Assembly (NCBI GenBank): GCA_024760905.1 | Contig: CM045751.1 | Span: forward strand, 4,854,501 to 4,918,500 | Direction: 5' to 3' | Length of the DNA: 64,000 nt | Source: Plotosus lineatus | Taxonomy: Eukaryota > Chordata > Actinopteri > Siluriformes > Plotosidae | Shown: positions 51,301 to 61,576 of the stretch, in pieces | Numbering within the stretch: the first letter of the stretch is position 1 | Layout of the letters: every line of letters begins with the position of its first letter | Translations under genes and position numbers: made by a program | Notes under the pieces: model-generated | Seen by the model: only the letters and a program-made list of their open reading frames with translations | The model's database searches: none | What the model was told of the DNA's origin: nothing

Positions 51301-53038
51301 GTAACATGTGGGCACAGGGTAGGATGAAAATATTGGCCATGGGTATGGATCATTCCCCTGAAAGGAAAGAGCACAGTAATTAATGACAATTCTTCACTCT
51401 CGTTATCTCTGCAATAAATTAAAAGAAAAAGTATTAAAGGAACTATAATGGATAAAATTGTTAGGATATAAAGCCAAAGCTTTTAATCACGGTATGGTTT
51501 AATATCCGGTTTAGGGGCAATCGGACCTTCTGCAGTGCTCTGGGAGGAAGTCTTCTTTCAGAGGGGCCACCGATCATATTCATCCGCACCAGGAGATGGT
51601 TTCTCTCCACAGACAAGCCATCGATGATAAACTCCCTGGGGAGAAATTAAAGGTTATTCTTCTTGCTGTGAGGCGGGTGTGCTAACCACCGCGAAGCCAA
51701 TATCAAATTAATGCAGTGACTAATTGAGGAAAGTTTGACACAGAATAAATATTAACATATAATAAATATTGTGAACACAGATGTGAGATGCTGGTGTGAA
51801 GTAAATTATTCCTGCTTTTCGTAGTTCCTAGAACTGTCGGAGGAAGTACCCTCTTGTTTTTGTGTGTCCACACTGCAGGACAATCATGGTTCTTCCAATT
51901 CTGATTTGAGGGACTTTTCAGTTCTTACTTTTGGGTAAGTACTCATCAAGAACAAGAGAAGTCATTAATAAGAGTATTTTTAAAATTACGTCTACACGAC
52001 AGCTATTAATGTTTCCGTTAACAACGAGGGAAAAATACGCTCACAGAGATGAATGTTGTTGTATGTTGTGCAGAAGTAACGTCGCTATGACAACTGGTGC
52101 CGGCTTACAGCACTTCAGTGTTCATACTGTCGTTATGAATGAAAGCTGGGAGGGGATAAAACCTTGAAGTTGATCTGAAAAAGCCTTTTGACCTCAAAGC
52201 TTAAGACTTGCAATTCGTTGGTGCTTCCTGATTTCACCAGGGAAGAAAGGGGGCATTGTATAAATGTAACTGTTGACTAAATTACTTATTAAACAGACAA
52301 AGTGTTCAATTCAAGATGCAAGAAGTATAATACACTTAACTTCAAATCAGATAGATTGCCAAATATAGACACAGTATGTCAGGAACTAAGCACTTAAGGA
52401 TATACTGTTATATGAAAATAATCCACAAGGGGTGGTGTGATTCACCCCAGACTCCAGTATCCATGCTTCACTTAACACGACGATTTAATCATTTCCCAAT
52501 AAAAGCATATTTATTATTTTTCTCCTCAGATTAAATAATGATACCGTACTTTTTTATCTGTTTATCGTTAAGTCGTACCTGTTTTTCAATGCACTTTTAA
52601 TTTACTTTGGTTTAATGCTGTGTAGCAAACAAGTTCCAAGGGTCCTATAAAGCCGGGATCCCCAACCCCCGGCCCGTGCTCATTTGATACCGGTCCCCAA
52701 ACAAAATCGTTCATGGTGCAAATTATACTTTTTTTATTAGAGCTTCCGGATCTTATTTTGAAAAACGACTGTTTTTGACATTACCACAGAAGCACTGAAA
52801 GCCCTTCTTCCATTTCTAACCACATATCTTTGTGAAGCGGGGTTTTCTGTGGTGACAGCCTCCAAAACAAGGCTACGAAGTAGACTCGAACCGGTCCCCG
52901 GAAACATTTTCATACATAAAACTGGTCCCTGGTGCAAAAAAGGTTGGAGACCACTGCTATAAAGCATATGATAAACAGTCATACCGTAACTATTTATTTT
53001 ACTGTCACTATTGAATTTACTGCTTGTTATAATCATCA

Positions 53039-53070
<32 letters not shown>

Positions 53071-53736
53071 TACTACTACTACTGTATTGTTATTATGAAA
53101 TTCATTCCATTCATTTTCTGAACAGCTTAATCCTAATCGGGGTCGCAGGAAGGCTGGTGACCATTTCAGGTGAGGGCGTCGTACACCCTGGACAGCTCAC
53201 CAGACCATCGCAGCGCCAACACTCACACAATCATTCATAGTCACACTTACACCTTTGGGTGATTTGGGCCAGTCAATTAACCTACTGAGCATGTTTTTGG
53301 ACTGTTAGCGAAAACCGAAGTACCTGGAGAAAACCCGCACAAGCACGGGGAGAACATGCAAACTCAACACAGAAACGTCTGAGCTAGGAATCGAATCCAG
53401 GACCTTCTTGCTGCGAACCACTGTGCCACACTGTGCCTTATTATTAAATAATGAGAAAATTAAGTGGTGAGCAAACAATGGTTTGCATCTACAATAATGA
53501 TTACAAATTATTAATTCAATTATTATTGATTAATATTACTATTACTTGCATTGTTTAATTATTTGTTTCTAGATTTCAAGTTCTGCCAAGCTACTAATTT
53601 CGGTGTTGGCACCACAAGCACTTATTTGTCTGTTCACCTGAGTTAGACTGTGGTTTTTTTTTTTTTGTGCGAGTCTGATTAGTGATTTATGAGCCTTTCA
53701 TGCATGTAATGAGTGTAATACTGTATATATATAAGA

Positions 53737-53825
<89 letters not shown>

Positions 53826-56800
53826 TGTATTAGCCCACTGTTGCTCTCTCTATATATAAATAAATATCTTCTTCTTCTTCTTTTTCTTTCGGCTTTTCCC
53901 TTCAGGGGTCGCCACAGCGAATCATCTGCCTCCATCTCACCCTATCCTTTGCATCTTCTTCTCTTACACCAACGACCTTCATGTCCTCCTTCACCACATC
54001 CATGAATCGTCTCCTTGGTCTTCCTCTAGGCCTTTTGCCTGGTAGTTCCAGCCTCAGCATCCTATTACCAATATACTCACTATCCCTCCTCTGTCCATGT
54101 CCAAACCATCTCAATCTAGCCTCTCTGACTTTGTCTCCAAAACGTCTGACATGTGCTGTCCCTCTGGTGTGCTCATTCCTAATCCTATCTATCCTCGTTA
54201 CTCCCAAAGAGAACCTCAACATTTTCATCTCTGCTACCTCCAACTCTGCCTCCTGTCTTTTCCCCAGGGCCACTGTTTCTAACCCATACAACATCGTTGG
54301 CCTCAACACCGTCTTATATATAAATAAATATAAACACACATATTTTTCTTTCTTTCTTTCTTCTTTTTTTTTTGCTGCTCACTGTCATGCAAGTCACAAC
54401 ACAGAAAAGCCGATCAGCATCAACTCAGTGAGACTTTAGCCTATTGGGTTCTAAGCAGTGGGGATGCATGGACACTAGACGGACACTGCACAACCATCCA
54501 TGAAATAATCTGTGGCTATGGGTCCTGGCTTGTAAGCTCTGCTATAAAAACTGCATTGTTCATTAATGAAAAGCTTCTGCATGTTAAGTTGTTGAAAAAA
54601 CCCTAACTACAGGGTAGTAACAGTAAAAACATCTGTATCATTCCTTACTTCATTGATTATTTCTTGATTACAACATGCTCAGTTTTATTCCTCTAGACAG
54701 TCCATGCTAAACAGTAAAGAGGACTTAGGTTATATAAGAATGTTTCACGCACTCTTTGCCATTTGAAGACTCGATGACATTTTCCTTCTGACTCTGAAGC
54801 AAAGCTCCTGAGAGCTTATACTGAGACTCCAGGAGCAGAAGGGAGTCCAGGTTACAGCACATCGCGCTCAGGAGTCTAAAAAAGAAGATGGGGTGGGTGG
54901 GTGAGGGGAGTTCAATTAAGTCAAAAGAAATGAAAGGCGGGAGAAAAGTCCACAATTTCTCAAAGGTCATATCCCGGCTATTGCTACCGATGGTGTTTAA
55001 GAAATACAAATCAAAGCCAAAGTACTACTTAAAACAGTGCTTTGTTCACCAAACTAAAACACAGAAAGATGAGAGAAACGATAAATGCCTGGACTTTTAT
55101 CTTTGAGGATGTTTTAGACAAGTGGAGGGTATTAGAGCAGCTCTGTCAGTGAGTGTAGGTGGGCGGAGGGTGTGAGAGGGAGCCGGTGGAGTTGTGATCA
55201 GACACTGATTTCTCTCTTTAATGGATTCTAATGATAGCATTGAAGTTTGAATAGAAAGGAGGCTCTGGAGTAATCCACAGCTTCTCAGGGACTACGATGA
55301 AATCAGCATCCTGGCAGAAGCACCAGAAATTGGGATGATTCGGCAACCTATAGTATGACTCATGAGCCACAGCATAATACCGCAAATACTGCATGTTGAC
55401 ACACAGTAATAACATAATGTGGTGATTCATTCATTCTTTTTTACAATTTCCAAAATGCTATATTCCCAGTACAGCGGTACCTTGTCTAACGAATTTAATC
55501 CGTTCCGAGGGTGAGCTCGTAAGTCAAAAAAGTTTGTTAGATGAAACAATTATTCCCATAAAAAAATAACAGAAAACCAATTAATCCGTTCCAACCCCCT
55601 CCCAAACTCATATAACCTGATACAAACACGTATATTTGACCTAACACATCAAAGATAAACATTTTAAAACAATACATATTTCATAATAGTAATAATAATA
55701 ATAATAATAATAATACACGTACATTAATATTTATAATAATTTAAAATAAATAATAATAAAACAAGAATAAACAATAAGTAAACTAACCTTTCCAATCATC
55801 GACTGCGGCAAAAATGTCATGTGTGCAGGCAGGAGGTGGTGCATAACAGACGAGGAGGAGGAAGAGGAGAATTTTGTGTGCGTGCATGCTACGAATGCCA
55901 GCGAGGAAAGGTTCGTGGTGCTTTTTATAACGAATTTTCCATGATACCAGCTTCGATTCCAATTTTTTGATTTGCGAGCTCTGCTAGGTAAATGGCTTTT
56001 CCGGGCCGATTAGTCTTGTATTCTTCCGCGTGTATTCCTCCGCGCTCTGAGAACACCTTGTGCAAATACTTCTCAATTATTTTCTGTGATTCCCCCTATA
56101 GGAAGAAAAAGAAAAAAAAAAAAAAATTCACGCCTCGCCAGTGCCCCACGGTTTTCCATTATTGGTTTTCTATTATTTCCGATGGAAATTTTTGTTTTAT
56201 CTCACAAACATTTTCACTTACGAGCTCGCCCTCGTAACGGATTAATTTCGTAAGTCAAGGTGCCACTGTATATTTATTAATATACATGGGCGTTGAATGG
56301 TGACGAACACTGCAGTATTTGGACTCAGTAAGCCATGTGATGAATGTTGGTGAAAAGCAGGATTGCCATTTGTCATTAGTGACATTTAGCAAGAATTAGC
56401 TCCCTTTCTGTAAAGTTCTGCAAAAGGAGTTTGCGAAAGACAGCTAATGAACATTAGCGACTGATAGCAAATGTTTGCGACAGTGCTTGCAATGATTGGC
56501 AACTATCTGCTTCTTTGGAAAAATGAACTTATAACTCATTTCATTTCATTTTCTGTAACCGCTTCATCCTAATTAGGGTCACGGGGAGGCTGGTGCCCAT
56601 CCCAGCCAACTCAGGGCAAGGGCAGAGTACACCCTGGACAGCTCGCCAGGCCATCGCAGGGCGGAAACACGCTGACGGCTTTGCAGCCTACTCTTGTCGA
56701 AAGTCAGCAATGGTTCTTTTACATGCCTCACACCATAGACAGTGACAGACATGGCCGGCCTTTGATAACCCAGTTAGCTGCACTGGGAGTGGGACTTATA

Positions 56801-59800
56801 ACTCTTTTTGCAAACTTTTGAACAAAAACAAGTACACAGAAAGATGAAGTCAAACTATTTTGACTCCAGAAACTGTTCACAAACTGGTTTGCAACCTTTT
56901 TAACTAAACCCAAAATCCGCTAGGTTCATAAGCACTCGCCGCTCTGTGAGACACTCGCCTTAGCGATTTGGACAACCAGCGCACTTGATCAGTGTAGTAT
57001 CTACATATCGATTTACATCATGCTCTGCATAGGATTCCATTATTTTTCATCAATCATCTGGAACCTGTCCATGTTTTTTTTTTTTTTTTTTTGGTTTTGG
57101 TTTTTTTGTTTGTATTCACAGTTTATTCCTTTGTCGATGAATCCAAGAGCGTGTTATTTGTTATTTGTTATCTGATGCATTAGAAACGAGTTGGACTGGC
57201 TTTCTCCTGAGCTTTAAGTACTCTTGAGATGACTTTCTTTAAAATAGACTAATTTACCACGCCTTTCTCATTTCCTTTGCACTATCTCCACTCAAATCTA
57301 AGTTTCCGAGTCACTTTCCCGTGATATTTTCAGCATCGTTGATTTACTGGCACGCGCCGAAAGTAAATAAACCTTCCCTCATTTCCCCTGAATGCCGCAT
57401 AAATGTATTTTTGATGTCAAATTGAAAGCTCTTTGCAGGTGTGTTTATGTCGAAGGCGTATAAGCTGCATAATCACACCGTTTACTCGACTGGATTATTT
57501 AACACTCCACGTCCTCGATATTTTATAAGTTTCTCTGAGTTTCAGTGGAGCTGAAGATAAAAATCTCACTAGACAACAACCTGTTTTTACATTTATTCCT
57601 TTCAGATGCATGTTATGTTGATGTGTGTAGGAGGGAAAGTATATCGGTGTGAGATGATGACTATCTGAGAGGCGGACTTAGACTTGACACCTCCAGTGTA
57701 ACGACACATTCAGTCACTGAGTCAGACGTCAGGGGTGGAAGCCGGGCCTGTCCGCCCTTTACCCACCTACAGTTTCCTCATGTGTTATTATATTCATCTT
57801 TAAAATCATGAGCGTATGGATTATTTTAAAGATGAGCCAAAGAATTTATGCATCATTTCCTTTCATTCTATAATCATTATATGAGGAGACAGATTAATTA
57901 TATCCTCTTCAGTAAAAAAAAACAACAACAACAAAAAAAAAAAACCCTTGAATTTAAAAGGACCACAAAAGATTCTAGCCCCAGAGAGGGGGCTGGTTCA
58001 GGACACTGTGCCCAACCATTTTTCAGGGAATATTCCGGGAGGGTGGAGACGGACAGACATGACTGTGATGTGTCACTGTCGTAATAAAAACATGAATGCA
58101 CTCTTTATTAATATAAATATGATCTGCTCCAGTGTTAATTACATCTGCAAAGATGAACTACATTCATTTAAGGATGTGCGAGCTTTACTTGCGGCGGATG
58201 CGGCACGGAAATAGGTTTTTCCAGCTTCCCTTGAAATGACCGTTGGTCAGTTTTTCATCATTTGGAACACGAGGTCTCGTTATCTGACACAATCACAGCA
58301 TAGCAAGCACTGAGAGCCGAATCAGGCGTTCATCGATCTAAAGAGCAAGAGAATAAATGGAGCAAAAAGGGCTAATCGGATCATGTTGCACTAAATGGTA
58401 CCACCGTTCCTTTGTATTCTCCCATTCAGTATGAGGGACAGAGAGAGATGAAGAGAGAAAAAGAGAGAGAAAGAGAGAAACATGGAGAAGAAGAATGCCG
58501 AGAGAGATTTATTGATCGTACCTAAGACCAAATGTGTGTGACTGCTCGTAGTTGAATAGGGAGTGGATTTTGGCATCAGAGTTTATAATGACGAGGCGGT
58601 CCATCACGTCCTGAGGGAAGAGAAGAGAAAAGCAGTTGAGGATGATGCTGATGATGATGATGATGATGATGCAGGAGTTCAGGAGTGCAAGGCTCATCTC
58701 TGGTTGAAGCCTGCCCTCTCATGGCAACATATCGAGCTGCAGGAGCTTACGATATGTTAATTATTTCATTAGCAAAAGCTATAAATATATCTGAGAAGTG
58801 ATGAAAGAGCAGATAATTCAAGAGAAATCCCCTCACTGGATGGAAGATTATAGAAGAAATTATCTGCAGATTTATGTTGAATTTATACCAGAGACGAGGA
58901 CAAAAAAAAAAGACTGTGTGACATTGTGGAGATGAACCAGATCAAATTCTGGACCAAGACATTTTTCTGTTAAAGATTTTTAATTCGAGGGTGTGATAAA
59001 GGTGCTGGATCATTGATCGCAAGGATCAAGGGTCAAGCCCCACTCTCAACAGGTTGTCCCTGCTGTCCCCCCCCCCAGTGCAGCTAACTGGGCTATCAAA
59101 GGCCGACCATGTCTCTCACTGTCTGTGGTGTGAGGTTCATGGAAAAGAACCATTGCTGACTTTCATAAAGAGGAGCTGCATAGCCGTCAGTGTGTTTCTG
59201 CACTGTCATGGCCTGGCGAGCCGTCCAGGGTGAACTCTGCCTTTGCCCCAAATTGGCTGAGATGGGCACCAGCCTCCCCATGACCCTAATTAGGATTTGG
59301 TTCAGAAAATAGATGGATGGATTTTTAATTAATTTCTCGAAACCACTTAATCCTAATTAGGGTCACCAGGAGGCTAGCGCCCATCCAGGCTAACTATGGT
59401 TCAGGACACGCCTCACCAGGCCGTCGCAGGGAATGAACTGGATTCTTTCATATTGTAAGATAACAAAATTTTTCACACTTTGGTTCATATGCAGGTTTTC
59501 TGGGCTTGGCTGAGCTTTATTCTGTCCAAGTGCTGTGCTGTTTTTATGGGGACATAATCAGACACCTCATTTTTATTATGGCTGTGGGAATGTCATCATA
59601 ACTATGAGCACATATGACAGGTGAGTGACAGCGTAGAAGACTGCAAACCCTTTTGAATTGTCGACATTTTTACAAGAATATGAATAAAGTACCGTCAGAT
59701 TTACTTCATATTCAGTCCTAAGAGCAGACACAGAACTCAGTTAGTCTCTTGAGACATGATTGCCTCGATATAACTACATCATATACGATCAACCCTTTTG

Positions 59801-61515
59801 TGTGTATGCACTTGTAAGATCCTCATGTGATGGCTACTGGGTATTATTCCTTCATAAGACTCCTTGGTTGTAGACAAGTTGTCCATATGATACGGAATAA
59901 GTAGGAACATTTTCATGCTAAGATACTGATATATTTGGAAGGAGAATTGAATCTGATTCAATTTGAGGTAGAAGACATGATTGTCTGTCTTCCTTTCGGC
60001 TTTTTCCCTTTTACTCGGGAGTCGCCATAGCGAATCATCTGATTCGCACGTTTGATTTGGCAGAGATTTTTATGTCGGATGCCCTTCCTGTCACAACCCT
60101 TTTTAGCAAGGGACAGAAACACGCTGACGACTTTGCAGCTCCTCTTTACGAAAGTCAGCAATGGTTCTTTTACATGCCTCTCACCATAGACAGTGAGAGA
60201 CATGGCCCGCCTTTGATAACCCAGTTAGCCGCACTGGGGGGGACAGTGACAACCTTGTGAAGAGTGGGACTCGAACCCCCAACCTTTGGATCAGTGATCC
60301 AGCGCCCTATCTCACTAGACCACCACTGCCCCCTTGTAGAAGACATGATTATCGCATGAAAATCATCTGAGTTACATCACTTCGTATGTCGCTAATCAGG
60401 AATATGCTAGTTTTGAGAAAAAAGTAATTACAGTTACAGAACCAGGTTCTGAATGTTCGCATTTGAACCTCCCAAACATCCAACACAAAATAAATCCGGC
60501 TCTCCACCAATCAGCACCATCGTACCAGCGTCTTCCTCTAGACTGATGAGTTCCACTTACACCGAGTTCTGTGTTTTGAGGCGTCTGATTGATTTAGTGT
60601 TATATGACTGAGGGAATCGTCCTGGGGTTCTGTAAGTAGGGAGAAGGTTCTGGTAGTGAATACAGAGAATAAGGAAACACCCTGAGCAAGAAGAAAAAAA
60701 ATCAGTAATGGATAAATGGATGTTTCTATTATTTTACAACTCGGACATGGAACCTTTTCTTACACCTGTACAGGTATAAGTCGGCTTACGTCGTTAAGTG
60801 GTTCCAGGAGAGATGACTTAAGTCAAAAAATGGCTTAAATCGAATTAGATTGTCTCTCGGCTAGCAGACGTATACCGTGTACAAGCTAATCGATTCTAAA
60901 CTATAGCGCTTTTGCGGGAATGACGAGTGACGACGACTGACGGTAGATATCGGAACTACTGTACGTATTTTAATAAGATTTTGTGCTTTTATTCTTATTT
61001 ATTGTACAGTGACATGATTTCATGTGATTTTAATGGTTTTCTAGTGATATTATGATTCCAGTGTTTGTAGTGGAAAGACATAAAGTTGATTATATTGACA
61101 TAAACTTTATTTATTTTTTTTTAATCTTTCCATTTTTTTAAAAAAACCTACGTATAATCGAGAACGACTTAACTTGAAATGACGTAGGTCAAGGTATACC
61201 TGTATTTAATCATGGATAGATTGTGTTTATGGATATTTGAAGTTGTTCATGTTGAAGATTTTACACTGAAGGATGTATTTTTGGCAAAATTGCATTTTCA
61301 TCCAGGTTCGCCGGGTTCAATTTTTGCTCTTATTCAGAACATGACCTTGTGACGTAATCTGTATTATCCTGCTGAGGGTCACATAATGCATACGGACACT
61401 TATTTCTTGGGCCAAATGATCAAATTGTCCAATATTACAGGTACACACTTATATGTAACAAATTCCTCATTTGCCCTGCAGGAGACCTGTCTGTCAGAAT
61501 GAGAGCTGTCTACTT

Positions 61516-61576
<61 letters not shown>

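Noticed and set aside
51931..52167. 78-codon plus-strand frame
   Set aside because: Opposite to tbc1d32, no similarity, no upstream signals; likely chance.
55218..55430. 70-codon minus-strand frame after a plausible acceptor (ATGCAG)
   Set aside because: Exon 4 joins exon 5 directly in phase, so it is not needed in tbc1d32. It has no phase-compatible donor and no known similarity.
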